Below are positions 12,587 to 22,399 of a DNA stretch of 64,000 bases, piece by piece. The stretch is taken from the NCBI GenBank assembly GCA_021730105.1, contig CP072538.1:1-64000 (forward strand), written 5' to 3'. The position numbers and the translations under genes are program-made. Within the stretch, counting starts at the first letter, position 1. Every line of letters begins with the position of its first letter. The notes below the pieces were generated by a model. It was not told the origin of the DNA. It searched no databases and was given only the letters and a program-made list of their open reading frames with translations. Origin of the DNA: Candidatus Ruthia sp. Plio_17_S18 (GTDB lineage Bacteria; Pseudomonadota; Gammaproteobacteria; PS1; Pseudothioglobaceae).

Positions 12587-12942
12587 TCAAGCAATGTTAA
12601 GTTTGGTTTTTTTTCTTCGGTTTTTTTAGTTTTAACTTCAAAAAACATGCCTTCGCCATTTTCACCAGCGTAAATGCTAGCAACCGCATTGATAGGCACA
12701 AAGATATCAACTGATTTATTAGAAAACCTTGCTTTAAAGCTAAGGTTGTCATTATTGATAACTAAGTCATGAGTTGCATTGCTATCAATATTTAGAACAA
12801 TTTTGTCTTGTTGAATGAATTGCTTTGGCACAGCCACGCCCGAATAGGTACAGTCGACTAATATGTGAGGGGTTAGCTCAGCGTCTTCCATCCATGCGTG
12901 ATAGGCTCTGATTAAGTAGGGCGTTACAGAAGGCACAGCCAT
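12583..12942 (-). CDS. sspB: ClpXP adaptor SspB
   Basis: SspB delivers ssrA-tagged proteins to the ClpXP protease. The 119-residue protein begins MAVPSVTPYLIRAYHAWMED, close to the family start, and contains the beta-rich substrate-binding core including FKARFSNKSVDIFVPINAV and SIYAGENGEGM. The C-terminal tail is short and charged, as needed to dock on ClpX, though shorter than in E. coli. It follows sspA with a gap of only 6 bases, the usual sspAB operon. Confidence 0.92.
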   Translation of the reverse strand: MAVPSVTPYLIRAYHAWMEDAELTPHILVDCTYSGVAVPKQFIQQDKIVLNIDSNATHDLVINNDNLSFKARFSNKSVDIFVPINAVASIYAGENGEGMFFEVKTKKTEEKKPNLTLLD

Positions 12943-12948
12943 TGTTTT

Positions 12949-13578
12949 TTAGTTATATTCTTTTTCGCAGTCAGTTAAGCTTGCTTTAAAGCTGTCTCTG
13001 GCAAAAAGTCTATTTGCATAATCCGTAACGGCTTTTCCTGGTGCACCTAGCTCAATATCAAACTTTTTTAAACGCCATAATAAAACTCCTAGGCAAGCAT
13101 CAACAATGGTCATGTCGTCGCTTTTGAAGAATGGTTTATAAGCAAATAAAGGCACCAATTCAATCAGGTTGCTTTTTAGGATTTTGCGTGCCTCATTAGC
13201 ATCTTTCTTGCTACCTGATTCAATAGTGTTTACCAATTCAAACCAACAACCAGGTGCTCTGGTAAATCTAAAGATAAGTAGTCTTTTTTCTGATTTTTCA
13301 ATCGGGTCTACAGGCAGTAATGGCGGGAATGGGAAACGCTCATCAAGGTATTCCATAACCACTGAAAGGTCGTATAAAACAATTCCTCTATCAAACAAAG
13401 CGGGCAGTGATTGACACGGGTTAAGCTCTAGAATTTCTTCAGGGATTTCTTCAAGTTTTAAATTTAACACTTCTCTTTCAATATTTTTCTCAGCCATGAT
13501 GAAACGCACTGCATGGGATTTCATGTCTTGTGGTGAAGAATAAAGTGTTGTTGAAGCGGGATTAGGTTTGGTTAACAT
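12949..13578 (-). CDS. sspA: Stringent starvation protein A (GST fold)
   Basis: SspA is a glutathione S-transferase-fold protein that binds RNA polymerase and helps survival under stress and acid. The 209-residue protein has the thioredoxin-like N-terminal domain with EILELNPCQSLPALFDRG and the helical C-terminal domain. It lies upstream of sspB and downstream of petC, the same neighbourhood as in many Proteobacteria. A hairpin with a T-run separates it from petC, so it may have its own promoter. Confidence 0.9.
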   Translation of the reverse strand: MLTKPNPASTTLYSSPQDMKSHAVRFIMAEKNIEREVLNLKLEEIPEEILELNPCQSLPALFDRGIVLYDLSVVMEYLDERFPFPPLLPVDPIEKSEKRLLIFRFTRAPGCWFELVNTIESGSKKDANEARKILKSNLIELVPLFAYKPFFKSDDMTIVDACLGVLLWRLKKFDIELGAPGKAVTDYANRLFARDSFKASLTDCEKEYN

Positions 13579-13603
13579 AACGACTACCTTTAAAAATAAT
13601 AAA

Positions 13604-13627
13604 AACGGAGTTTTTAAAAGCGCCGTT
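13604..13627 (-). terminator. Likely terminator of petABC operon
   Basis: On the minus strand, AACGG and CCGTT arms (13623-13627 and 13604-13608) flank an inner partly paired CTTTT/AAAA segment and are followed by a T-rich tract. It lies between the petC stop and the sspA start, the expected end of the bc1 operon. The stem is short, so this is a moderate call. Confidence 0.5.
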
Positions 13628-13657
13628 ATATAGAGTAAACTTTACTTGTATTAGAAA

Positions 13658-14527
13658 TTAATCTTTAGCGCGCCATTTGCCGTATTTAACATCTTTCCAG
13701 TATTCTTTTTTCAGTAAATAGGCAAAAATGAACAAAACAAACAAAAAGCCCAATACTTTAATACCAAGATTGAATCGTACTAGTTGAGCTGGCTCACCAA
13801 CATAGTCTAGGAAGTTGGTAATATCTCTAATATCTTGATCAAATTCTTTGCTAGATTTGTCTTGTTTTAACTGCCATAGAACATCTGGCATAGAGGCATT
13901 TTCTAGCACGTGGTTGTTTACACCAAATATACGTGAATCGTCTCTATAAAACCCACGTAAGTAAGAGTATATCCAATCTACGCCCTTTGAGCGTGACACC
14001 AAAGATAAGTCTGGGCTGTTGCCAAACCATTGGTTGGCATCAGAAACAGGCATGGCTGAAATAATTAGTGAACCTACCTTTTCATCGGTAAATATTAGGT
14101 TTTTTTCCACCTCTTTATCAGTGGCTTTTATTAAGTTCTTTTCAATTTCTTCATTAGAGATTTTTGCAAAAAAACTTTTAGCTTGGTCGAGATTAGTGAG
14201 TTCATTATCAAACGCCCTTGAAAGAGCCACAAGGTCGCCACGTTCTAGTGGCTTATTACTTAACGCAGCCACTCTTGCTTTCTCATAAGCGGCAATGATA
14301 TCATCTAAAAATAAGTCTTTTCCAATATGATTGTAGCGCATGAACTGGATTGAATGACAACCGGAGCAGTAATTCATAAATAACTTTGCACCTCTTTGCA
14401 ACGATTTTTTATCACTGATGTCAGTATTGGCATAATCTAGATGAACTTCAGTTGATGCGAATACATTAAAAGAGAAAGTTAAAATCGCAACTGCTACTAG
14501 TACTGTGTGTGATTGTTTTTTCATCAT
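13658..14527 (-). CDS. petC: Cytochrome c1 of the bc1 complex
   Basis: Cytochrome c1 passes electrons from the Rieske centre to soluble cytochrome c. The 289-residue protein has a signal peptide (residues 1-24), the haem c site CSGCH at 54-58, the NQWFGNSPDLSLVSR region, a likely Met ligand in NASMPDVLWQ, and a C-terminal membrane anchor before KKEYWKDVKYGKW. It is longer than many relatives because of a lysine- and glutamate-rich stretch around residues 120-150. It starts right after petB in the petABC order. Confidence 0.94.
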   Translation of the reverse strand: MMKKQSHTVLVAVAILTFSFNVFASTEVHLDYANTDISDKKSLQRGAKLFMNYCSGCHSIQFMRYNHIGKDLFLDDIIAAYEKARVAALSNKPLERGDLVALSRAFDNELTNLDQAKSFFAKISNEEIEKNLIKATDKEVEKNLIFTDEKVGSLIISAMPVSDANQWFGNSPDLSLVSRSKGVDWIYSYLRGFYRDDSRIFGVNNHVLENASMPDVLWQLKQDKSSKEFDQDIRDITNFLDYVGEPAQLVRFNLGIKVLGFLFVLFIFAYLLKKEYWKDVKYGKWRAKD

Positions 14528-15751
14528 TTACTCCGTTACTCTTGTTGGCACTGGTTTGATTTTTCCAATGGAAGTAAACCAAGGCATTAAGATAAAGAAT
14601 CCAAAATAAGTGACCGTAAATACTCTTGCTAGTAGTGCGTTAATTGGTGTTACTGGCTGCATGCCTAAGTAGCCAAGTACGACAAAACTAATCACAAAAA
14701 CCCCTAAGGCGACTTTATAAGGCCATGAGCGATAGCGGATTGACTTCACGCTAGATCTATCTAACCACGGCAGTGCAATTAAAATTAATAGTGCTGCAAA
14801 CATACCAACAACGCCTGGGAATTGTGAACCAAACATGGGTGGAATAGCTCTTAATACTGAGTAAAAAGGCGTTAAGTACCAAAGTGGTGCAATATGATCA
14901 GGTGTTTTAAGTGGGTTTGCCTCAACAAAATTGGCATTTTCTAAGAAGTAGCCATTCATTGCTGGAGCGAAAAACACAACAGCTGAGAAAATCATTAAAA
15001 ATACTACCACGCCCACAATATCCTTAACACTGTAGTATGGGTGAAATGGAATGCCGTCTTTAGGAATACCATTTTTGTCTTTATTTTTCTTTATTTCTAC
15101 CCCGTCTGGATTGTTTGATCCTACTGTGTGTAATGCCACAATATGCAAAAACACCAAAACAACTAACATCAACGGCAAGGCAATCACGTGTAATGAAAAG
15201 AAACGGTTTATAGCAGGATCGCCCACTGCATAGTCACCTAATATGAAGATTAGAATATCTGGGCCAAATACGGGCACCGAGCCAAATAGCGAGATAATCA
15301 CTTGTGCGCCCCAATACGACATTTGCCCCCATGGTAATACGTAGCCCATAAAGGCTTCTGCCATTAATGCAATATATAGCACTATACCCAAAATCCAAAT
15401 CAACTCACGTGGGGCTTTGTATGAGCCATAAAGCAAGCCACGATACATGTGCAAATAAATAACAATGAAAAAAGCAGAGGCACCTGTCGAGTGTAGGTAA
15501 CGAATGAGCCAACCCCAGTCAACATCACGCATAATGTATTCAACTGAAGCAAAGGCATATGCCGCATCAGGCTTAAAATGCATAGTTAAGAAAATGCCTG
15601 TTACAATCTGTATGACCAATACCAGCATGGCCAATGAGCCAAAAAAGTACCAAAAATTAAAATTTCTAGGGGTGTAATATTCTGCTAAATGCTCGTTCCA
15701 AACTTTAGTTAGTGGAAACCTTTGATCAATCCAGTTTTTGTTGTTATCCAT
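14528..15751 (-). CDS. petB: Cytochrome b of the bc1 complex
   Basis: Cytochrome b carries the two b haems and the quinol sites of the bc1 complex. The 407-residue protein begins MDNNKNWIDQRFPLTKVWNE and has eight or so membrane spans, the paired haem-ligand histidines (RYLHSTGAS in helix B and FSLHVIALP in helix D), and the Qo-site PEWY-type motif as PLWYLTPFY. I chose the start at 15751 because GGAGAATAGG lies just upstream; longer frames overlap petA. It lies 13 bases after the petA stop. Confidence 0.95.
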   Translation of the reverse strand: MDNNKNWIDQRFPLTKVWNEHLAEYYTPRNFNFWYFFGSLAMLVLVIQIVTGIFLTMHFKPDAAYAFASVEYIMRDVDWGWLIRYLHSTGASAFFIVIYLHMYRGLLYGSYKAPRELIWILGIVLYIALMAEAFMGYVLPWGQMSYWGAQVIISLFGSVPVFGPDILIFILGDYAVGDPAINRFFSLHVIALPLMLVVLVFLHIVALHTVGSNNPDGVEIKKNKDKNGIPKDGIPFHPYYSVKDIVGVVVFLMIFSAVVFFAPAMNGYFLENANFVEANPLKTPDHIAPLWYLTPFYSVLRAIPPMFGSQFPGVVGMFAALLILIALPWLDRSSVKSIRYRSWPYKVALGVFVISFVVLGYLGMQPVTPINALLARVFTVTYFGFFILMPWFTSIGKIKPVPTRVTE

Positions 15752-15764
15752 CCTATTCTCCTGA

Positions 15765-16361
15765 TTATGCTTTTGGGTCAATGCCAATTCGAATGAGAGA
15801 ATCGGCGACAAAATGATAAGGTGGAATGACCAAATTTGTTGGTGCTGGAACGCCCGCATAAACTCTGCCTGCTAAGTCAAACTTAGAACCATGGCAAGGG
15901 CAATAAAAACCACCTTTCCATGAATCTCCACCAAGATCGGCAGCGCCCAGTTCAGGTCTATAGGTTGGCGAACAGCCTAAATGGGTGCAAACGCCAACAA
16001 TAACGGCAATATCAGGATTAATTGAGCGATAAAGATTTTTAGCGTATTCTGGTTGTTGAGAAAGTTCATGACTATCAGGGTCGGTTAAGACGCTGTCCAG
16101 CGTGCTTAAATTTTCAATGGTTGTTTTGTCACGCTTAAAAATCCAAACGGGCTTTTTCCGCCACAGAACTCTAACCAACTGTCCATTATCTAACTTGCTA
16201 ATATCAACATCAACGGGCGCACCAGCAGCTTTTGCTCTTGCTGAAGGCATCCATGATGATAAAAATGGCACCAATACAAAACCAACACCTACCGCACCAA
16301 CCACGCTTGTAGCACCCGTTAAAAAGCGCCTTTTCTTTAAGTCTATCTCTTGTTCTAACAT
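15765..16361 (-). CDS. petA: Rieske iron-sulfur protein of bc1 complex
   Basis: This 198-residue protein carries the [2Fe-2S] cluster that takes electrons from quinol. The cluster motifs are CTHLGC at 125-130 and CPCHG at 154-158. The N-terminus has a twin-arginine region (RRFLTG at 11-16) followed by a hydrophobic anchor, consistent with Tat export as in other Rieske proteins. It is the first gene of petABC. A TATAAT-like box on the minus strand near 16420-16425 may be its promoter. Confidence 0.95.
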   Translation of the reverse strand: MLEQEIDLKKRRFLTGATSVVGAVGVGFVLVPFLSSWMPSARAKAAGAPVDVDISKLDNGQLVRVLWRKKPVWIFKRDKTTIENLSTLDSVLTDPDSHELSQQPEYAKNLYRSINPDIAVIVGVCTHLGCSPTYRPELGAADLGGDSWKGGFYCPCHGSKFDLAGRVYAGVPAPTNLVIPPYHFVADSLIRIGIDPKA

Positions 16362-16465
16362 AGGGTTACAATCCTTTATTTTGAATATTCGAAATAAAAT
16401 CTAATTTTAAACCACAACGATTATAATGTATATCAACTTAATGTAATAGATAATTGTTATGAGCT

Positions 16466-16771
16466 CTATTTGTTGATATTAATTTTGATTTCTATGTGTG
16501 TTATAGACTCAAGCGCTGGTATTTGTGTCAAAAGTTCTAGCAATGCCACTAATTGCTTTTGAGCTCTAAAGGCAATGGCTTGGTTATGAGTGATTAATGT
16601 TGCCTTGTTGTCTTTAATTAAACACAATTCAAGCGGTTTTAATGTGCTTGGTAAAAGCTTAGCCAGCTCAATGTTGATTTGGTTATAGACCTTTGCTTGG
16701 GCAAGTAGTTTCCCAAGTTGACCGCTGGGTACAAAACTTGCAAGATTGGTTAGGGTTTTATACTTACACAT
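16466..16771 (-). CDS. dciA: DciA-like (DUF721) protein
   Basis: This 101-residue protein resembles the DUF721 family: a compact basic alpha/beta domain with LKPLELCLIKDNKATLITHN and a helix FRAQKQLVALLELL. DciA proteins help load the replicative helicase DnaB in bacteria that lack DnaC. In many Gammaproteobacteria this gene lies next to secA, as here, divergent from it. The family match is by pattern only and the protein is at the short end. Confidence 0.6.
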   Translation of the reverse strand: MCKYKTLTNLASFVPSGQLGKLLAQAKVYNQINIELAKLLPSTLKPLELCLIKDNKATLITHNQAIAFRAQKQLVALLELLTQIPALESITHIEIKININK

Positions 16772-16823
16772 TTATATATCTATGAGAAAATAGGTTTTTT
16801 AAATTAATTTAAATATATTCTAT

Positions 16824-19502
16824 ATGAGTATTATAAATAAAGTTTTATCAAGGATTGTTGGCTCTAGAAACGATCGACTCATCAGGGTATTATATAAAAC
16901 TGTTGGTCAAATTACTGCATTAGAACCAAACATGCAAGCACTTAATGGCGAGCAACTTAAGTCCAAAACTCAAGAATTTAAAGACAGAATTAACAATCAA
17001 GAGCCCCTAGATTCAATCCTTGTTGAGGCATTTGCTGTAATTCGCGAAGCATCAATACGAGTACTAGGCCTTAGACACCATGATGTACAACTCATTGGCG
17101 GCATAGTGCTTAATGATGGCAACATCGCAGAGATGGGTACAGGTGAGGGTAAAACTTTAGTGGCAACTTTGCCTGCATATCTTAATGCGCTTAGTGGTAA
17201 AGGCGTACACATAGTTACTGTGAATGATTACTTAGCAACTCGTGATGCGCAGTGGATGGGCAAGGTGTTTGATTTTTTAGGCATGAGTGTAGGCATTATT
17301 ATCTCAAATATGTCACATGAAGACAAACAAGCAGCCTATCTGTGTGACATTGCCTATGCAACTAATAATGAGCTAGGTTTTGATTATCTGCGTGACAATA
17401 TGGCATTTACTTCTGAGCAAAAAGTGCAACGCGTGCTTAATTTTGCCATTGTGGATGAGGTGGATTCGATTTTAATTGACGAGGCTAGAACGCCTTTGAT
17501 TATTTCTGGTCCAGCAGATGATTATGCGCAAATTTATCAGGCCATTAATCACATGATTCCTAATTTTACCAAGCAAACAGAAAGTGGCGAAGGCAAGGAA
17601 ATAGTTATTGAAGTGACAGGTGATTACACCGTTGATGAAAAGCACAAGCAAGTGTTTTTGACTGATGGTGGCCACGGCAAAGCCGAGCGTTTGTTAATTG
17701 ATGCTGACGCCTTGCCAGAAGGTGCTAGTCTTTATGATGCGAACAATATTTTGCTAATGCAGCATATCAACTCAGCATTACGTGCACATATTTTATTCCA
17801 AAAAGATGTGGACTATATTGTGCAAGGTGACGAGGTTGTGATTGTTGATGAATTTACTGGCAGGACTATGCCAGGTCGTCGTTGGTCAGAAGGGATACAT
17901 CAGGCCATTGAAGCAAAAGAAGGGGTGAGCATTAAAAAGGAAACCCAAACGCTCGCCTCAATTACTTTTCAAAACTATTTTAGACTTTACGCAACACTTT
18001 CAGGTATGACAGGCACTGCCGATACTGAAGCTGTAGAATTTCAAGATATTTACGGACTGGAAACTGTGGTTGTTCCGCCTAATAAGCCATCTGCACGCGC
18101 AGACAAATCAGACCAAATTTATTTAACAACGCAAGAAAAATTTGAAGCCATTGCGCTTGATGTTGCTAATTGTCAGCAAACTGGACAGCCAGTTTTGGTG
18201 GGTACTAGTAGCATTGAAAATTCAGAATTAATTTCTGCATTATTAGAAAAAAATAACATTAAACACGAAGTTTTAAATGCCAAACAGCATGAACGAGAGG
18301 CAATTATTATTGCCAATGCTGGTAGTATTAGTGCAGTGACCATTGCGACCAATATGGCAGGTCGAGGTACGGATATTGTACTTGGTGGTAAATTGCCTGA
18401 AGAGGCAACGAATAAGCAAAAAGTCGACTGGCAAATTCAGCATGACGACGTTATTAAGGCAGGTGGTTTGCATATTGTAGGCACAGAGCGTAATGAGTCA
18501 CGACGAGTGGATAATCAATTACGTGGTCGTGCTGCGCGTCAGGGTGATGTGGGTTCAACGCGTTTTTATTTGTCGTTAGAAGATAATTTAATGCGTATTT
18601 TTGCCAGCGAAAAAATGGCCTCTATGATGCAAAGATTGGGCATGGAAAAAGGCGAGGCGATTGAGCACAAAATGGTCAATCGAGCTATTGAAAACGCCCA
18701 AAGAAAAGTAGAAGGCATAAACTATGACGCACGTAAACACCTTTTAGAATATGATGATGTTGCCAATGACCAAAGAAAAGTTATCTATCAATTGCGCGAT
18801 GATTTGATGAGTGTCAACGATGTTCAAGATCGTTTTATCAGTATTAGAGAAAAAGTCATTGAGCAGCTTTTTGCAGACTATATTTCAGCTGAATTGATGG
18901 AAGAGGATTGGGATGTTGAAGGATTACATAATGCACTAAAATCAGACTATTCAGCCGATTTTCCATTACAACAATGGCTTTATGAGGGCATTGATATTGA
19001 TGAACTGCAATCAAGAATTATCCAAGGACTCAGCATAATTTGTGACCACAAAGAAGACATGGTTGACACTGAGCTCATGCGTGAATTTGAAAAAGCAGTT
19101 ATGTTGCAAACCCTTGATCACTATTGGAAAGAACATTTAGCAGCCATGGATTATTTACGCCAAAGTGTTAATCTACGTGGCTATGCTCAAAAGAATCCAA
19201 CGCAAGAATATAAGCGCGAATCGTTTGCTATGTTTACCTCGATGCTAGACACTATTAATATTGAAATTGTTAAATCTCTATCCAGTGTCGTCATTAATGA
19301 AAATACCGATGCCTCAGATGTTGAACAGCAAAACAATGAAGGAGCGCAGGCTCAGCATGAAGAAGTTGTAACGCTGGGTGTTGATGATGCCGAATTAGAA
19401 GCTACCCAACAAAACACGTACCAAAGAGAAAAGCAAAAAGTAGGGCGAAACGACCTCTGTCCTTGTGGCTCAGGCAAAAAATATAAAAAGTGTCATGGCT
19501 AA
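16824..19502 (+). CDS. secA: Preprotein translocase ATPase SecA
   Basis: SecA is the motor that pushes unfolded proteins through SecYEG. The 892-residue protein shows Walker [14 protein letters not shown] near residues 101-113, the [13 protein letters not shown] Walker B region, the [11 protein letters not shown] helicase motif, and a C-terminal zinc site [14 protein letters not shown] that binds SecB or ribosomes. The gene ends 4 to 8 bases inside anmK, whose start codon lies within the last codons of secA. Confidence 0.97.
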   Translation: MSIINKVLSRIVGSRNDRLIRVLYKTVGQITALEPNMQALNGEQLKSKTQEFKDRINNQEPLDSILVEAFAVIREASIRVLGLRHHDVQLIGGIVLNDGNIAEMGTGEGKTLVATLPAYLNALSGKGVHIVTVNDYLATRDAQWMGKVFDFLGMSVGIIISNMSHEDKQAAYLCDIAYATNNELGFDYLRDNMAFTSEQKVQRVLNFAIVDEVDSILIDEARTPLIISGPADDYAQIYQAINHMIPNFTKQTESGEGKEIVIEVTGDYTVDEKHKQVFLTDGGHGKAERLLIDADALPEGASLYDANNILLMQHINSALRAHILFQKDVDYIVQGDEVVIVDEFTGRTMPGRRWSEGIHQAIEAKEGVSIKKETQTLASITFQNYFRLYATLSGMTGTADTEAVEFQDIYGLETVVVPPNKPSARADKSDQIYLTTQEKFEAIALDVANCQQTGQPVLVGTSSIENSELISALLEKNNIKHEVLNAKQHEREAIIIANAGSISAVTIATNMAGRGTDIVLGGKLPEEATNKQKVDWQIQHDDVIKAGGLHIVGTERNESRRVDNQLRGRAARQGDVGSTRFYLSLEDNLMRIFASEKMASMMQRLGMEKGEAIEHKMVNRAIENAQRKVEGINYDARKHLLEYDDVANDQRKVIYQLRDDLMSVNDVQDRFISIREKVIEQLFADYISAELMEEDWDVEGLHNALKSDYSADFPLQQWLYEGIDIDELQSRIIQGLSIICDHKEDMVDTELMREFEKAVMLQTLDHYWKEHLAAMDYLRQSVNLRGYAQKNPTQEYKRESFAMFTSMLDTINIEIVKSLSSVVINENTDASDVEQQNNEGAQAQHEEVVTLGVDDAELEATQQNTYQREKQKVGRNDLCPCGSGKKYKKCHG

Positions 19503-20553
19503 CTACATTGGCTTAATGTCAGGCACTAGTCTTGATGGCGTTGATGGTGTTATTATCAATGAGACGGGTAGGAAAATACTAACCCAAGCCTATCTGCCCT
19601 ACCCTGATAAGCTAAAGCAAAGCCTATTAGATCTTACTCAAAATTCAAAAACCTCATTAGCAAATCTGACTAATATTGACATTCAAGTGGCGAGTTGCTT
19701 TGCTGACACAGTACACTTATTATTGCAACAAGCAGGGCTTGAGGCACGGAATATTAGAGCAATCGGCTCACACGGGCAAAGCATTTTCCACCAAGGTGGA
19801 AAGTATTCAATGCAAATTGGCCACGGTGCATTGATTGCTGAGCAGACGAGCATTATCACAGTGGCTGATTTTCGCATGCAAGATGTAGCTGCTGGCGGGC
19901 AAGGTGCGCCACTCACACCGATTTATCATCAGCATATGCTTAATGGCAAAGACGGCGTCATTATTAATTTGGGTGGCATTGCTAATATCACACACAGCTT
20001 TAATAGCGATATAATTGGGTTTGACACAGGCCCTGCTAATACATTACTAGACAACTGGATAAAAAAGAACAAGGGATTAGATTACGATCTGGATGGCGTT
20101 TGGTCGCGTTCTGGACGAGTTAATCAATTCTTATTAAACTCAATGCTTGCAGATGATTATTTCCATCAAGAACACCCCAAAAGCACAGGTCCAGAATATT
20201 TTAATTTAGATTGGCTGTCGCAACATATAAATGACACTGAGCCACCTGAAGATGTGCAAAGAACTCTAATAGAGCTCACAGTAATGAGCATTTCTGCAAA
20301 CATTCCATTAGGTGCAGATGTATATTTGTGTGGCGGCGGTGTACACAATTTATTTTTGTTTGAGCGTTTAGCTTGTCAAAACCCTGATAGCAATGTTACA
20401 TTTACTAATGATTTGGGCGTATTTGTAGATTATGTAGAAGCTGCTGCATTTGGTTTTTTTGCCCAACGAACTTTAGCAGGTTTGCCATCAAGTTTAGCGT
20501 CGGTAACAGGTGCTAAGAGCGAAAGAGTGCTGGGTGCGATTTATCAAATATAA
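19495..20553 (+). CDS. anmK: Anhydro-N-acetylmuramic acid kinase
   Basis: AnmK opens and phosphorylates anhydroMurNAc from recycled cell wall, giving MurNAc 6-phosphate. The 352-residue protein has the family start [18 protein letters not shown], a sugar-kinase ATPase fold with [11 protein letters not shown] and GFDTGPAN, and CGGGVHN near the end. I place the start at 19495, inside the last codons of secA (overlap of 8 bases), because the next residues match the family exactly. The lytic transglycosylase mltB in the same window could supply its substrate pathway. Confidence 0.94.
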   Translation: MANYIGLMSGTSLDGVDGVIINETGRKILTQAYLPYPDKLKQSLLDLTQNSKTSLANLTNIDIQVASCFADTVHLLLQQAGLEARNIRAIGSHGQSIFHQGGKYSMQIGHGALIAEQTSIITVADFRMQDVAAGGQGAPLTPIYHQHMLNGKDGVIINLGGIANITHSFNSDIIGFDTGPANTLLDNWIKKNKGLDYDLDGVWSRSGRVNQFLLNSMLADDYFHQEHPKSTGPEYFNLDWLSQHINDTEPPEDVQRTLIELTVMSISANIPLGADVYLCGGGVHNLFLFERLACQNPDSNVTFTNDLGVFVDYVEAAAFGFFAQRTLAGLPSSLASVTGAKSERVLGAIYQI

Positions 20554-20559
20554 AAAACT

Positions 20560-20607
20560 CACCTATTAAGTGTCCAAAAACTTCATTTTTTGAATACTTA
20601 ATAGGTG
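20560..20607 (+). terminator. Long hairpin after anmK
   Basis: A 21-bp near-perfect stem is formed by 20560-20580 (CACCTATTAAGTGTCCAAAAA is 21 long; its first 12 bases pair perfectly) and 20587-20607, around the loop CTTCAT at 20581-20586. Two positions are G-T type mismatches. It may end the secA-anmK transcript, but it also carries the motif repeated through this gap, so a regulatory or mobile origin is possible. Confidence 0.4.
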
Positions 20608-20940
20608 GTATGCATTAAAATCAGTATTTTTTTGGACATGGTATTATGCACTATATTGCTGATATTTTAAAAAACGATTTTGAAACGGTACCTGTTCTTA
20701 AGGCGTTATGGTTGGCACATCGTTATTTAGAGCAGTTGGCAAAAAATGGCTAGAAAAGTATAAGATTGGGCGTGAAGTTTATTATTGGTTTGGTTTGTTG
20801 ATGGATGTTAAAAATATGAAAGAACAATCGGCCAATATTGGACACTAACTGTTCAAAAAATTATATTTTTGAGCATATCAGCAATAATATGTAAAGAAAA
20901 CCCCATTTTTTGAACACTTTAAAATCACCTTTTTTGAACA
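20571..20940. repeat. Seven copies of a TTTTTGRAYA-like motif
   Basis: Between anmK and pyrC a short motif of the form TTTTT-G-purine-purine-pyrimidine-A, with one variant, recurs on both strands: 20571-20580 (minus), 20586-20596, 20627-20638, 20850-20860 (minus), 20866-20875, 20905-20916 and 20930-20940. Several form inverted pairs, for example TGTTCAAAAA with TTTTTGAGCA at 20850-20875. They flank and surround the decayed gene in this gap. Confidence 0.5.
20646..20848 (+). pseudogene. Possible Fic-family remnant
   Basis: A short frame from the ATG at 20646 reads 35 residues, including DFETVPVLKALWLAHRYLEQ, then stops at a TAG. A second frame nearer pyrC reads KYKIGREVYYWFGLLMDV and ends at the TAA before 20848. 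These two pieces resemble the N-terminal and C-terminal ends of Fic-family (AMP-transferring) proteins, with the catalytic HPFxxGNGR centre missing. The assignment rests on pattern memory and is weak; what is clear is that the gene is broken. Confidence 0.4.
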
Positions 20941-20941
20941 A

Positions 20942-21979
20942 ATGAACAATCAACAAATAACCCTAATCAAACCAGACGACTGGCATTTACACGTACGCTC
21001 AGGCGCAGCATTAAAATCAATTATTGACATGACGGCGGCGCAAATGGGCAGAGCAATTATTATGCCTAATTTAAGTCCACCTGTGACTAACGCTACTCAG
21101 GCGCGTGCTTATAAAGAAGAAATTTTATCTGCTTTACCAAAAAGCAGCAAATTTAACCCATTGATGGTCTTATATTTGACCGACAACATCATGCCTAAAG
21201 ATATTCAAGAGGCGATTGATAATGGCGTTGTAGCAGCTAAGTTATATCCTGTAGGGGCAACTACTAACTCAGATAGTGGTGTGACCAATATTGCCAAACT
21301 TTACCCAACACTGGAAAGTATGCAAAAACTAGGCATGCCACTTTTAGTGCACGGTGAAGTAACACGTAGCGAGGTGGATATTTTCGACCGTGAAGCGGTG
21401 TTTATTGATGAGGTGCTGACTCAAGTGGAGAGTGATTTTCCTGAGTTGAAAGTCGTGTTCGAACACATTACCACTAAAGATGCCGTTGATTTTGTTTTAG
21501 CAAGTCATCATCAAATAGCAGCAACCATTACACCACACCATCTTTTGGCCAATAGGAACGATATGTTGGTGGGCGGCATCAAGCCACATTACTTTTGTTT
21601 ACCAGTCTTAAAGCGAAAAAATCCGCATCAATTAGCACTATTAAACGCTGCAACTAGTGGCAATGCTAAATTTTTCTTAGGTACAGATTCTGCGCCACAT
21701 GCTAAGACTGATAAAGAATCTGCTTGCGGCTGTGCTGGCATTTTTACCGCACATTGTGCCATTGAACTTTATGCTACGGTTTTTGAACACCAAAATGCAC
21801 TAGATAAGTTAGAAGGGTTTGCCTCAAAATTCGGTGCAGATTTTTATAACTTGCCTCATAATACACAGACCATTACACTCAAAAAGAAAGATTGGACTGT
21901 ACCAGCAAGCTATCCTTTTGCTCATAGCGATATTGTACCATTTATGGCAACCCAAACACTTAGTTGGAAGCTTATTTAA
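20942..21979 (+). CDS. pyrC: Dihydroorotase
   Basis: PyrC closes carbamoyl aspartate into dihydroorotate, the step between PyrB and PyrD, both also in this window. The 345-residue protein is the class II type: metal ligands in DDWHLHVR near the N-terminus, the carboxylated lysine region [11 protein letters not shown], histidines in VHGEVT and FEHITT, and the GTDSAPH end motif. Motif repeats run right up to its start codon, so its expression signals may lie inside them. Confidence 0.95.
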   Translation: MNNQQITLIKPDDWHLHVRSGAALKSIIDMTAAQMGRAIIMPNLSPPVTNATQARAYKEEILSALPKSSKFNPLMVLYLTDNIMPKDIQEAIDNGVVAAKLYPVGATTNSDSGVTNIAKLYPTLESMQKLGMPLLVHGEVTRSEVDIFDREAVFIDEVLTQVESDFPELKVVFEHITTKDAVDFVLASHHQIAATITPHHLLANRNDMLVGGIKPHYFCLPVLKRKNPHQLALLNAATSGNAKFFLGTDSAPHAKTDKESACGCAGIFTAHCAIELYATVFEHQNALDKLEGFASKFGADFYNLPHNTQTITLKKKDWTVPASYPFAHSDIVPFMATQTLSWKLI

Positions 21980-22041
21980 AGTAAAGCCAAGAACGACAGC
22001 TTCCTTTTATCTTCTTTTTTGGCTTTTTCGGGTCGTGAGTA

Positions 22042-22389
22042 ATGCCAGCGCTAGCACCAGACAGAACAACTGCCTGTGCTTATGTGTTTTCATTTTTATT
22101 GCTTGATCCTAAAATAGGCGCAATTAAACATGTTAAATTTAGGCAATCAGTCCATTCAAATATACATGCCACTTTGCGTAAGTTTTGGCTTGAACAAAGA
22201 AATAAATTGGGCTTATCTCAAAGAACTTTAGCTAAAAAACTGCAAGTAGCACCACCGCTTATTTGCAATATTAAAACAGGCGATATATGCCTAGATATTG
22301 TAGAGGTAATTAAGTATTGCAAAGCTTTAGAGGTTTACCCGCACCAAGTCATTGATTTACTTGTCCAACTTGATAAGGAAAAATTTTAA
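22042..22389 (+). CDS. XRE-type helix-turn-helix protein
   Basis: The frame encodes up to 115 residues. The second half is a helix-turn-helix domain of the XRE (Cro/cI) type: KLGLSQRTLAKKLQVAPPLI is the HTH, followed by a dimer helix region VEVIKYCKALEVYPHQVIDL. The first 40 residues do not match a known domain and the true start may be later, perhaps at the TTG near 22100. It may be a lone regulator or the antitoxin half of a lost pair; a partner gene is not visible. Its target is unknown. Confidence 0.6.
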   Translation: MPALAPDRTTACAYVFSFLLLDPKIGAIKHVKFRQSVHSNIHATLRKFWLEQRNKLGLSQRTLAKKLQVAPPLICNIKTGDICLDIVEVIKYCKALEVYPHQVIDLLVQLDKEKF

Positions 22390-22399
22390 AGAAGGTTGC

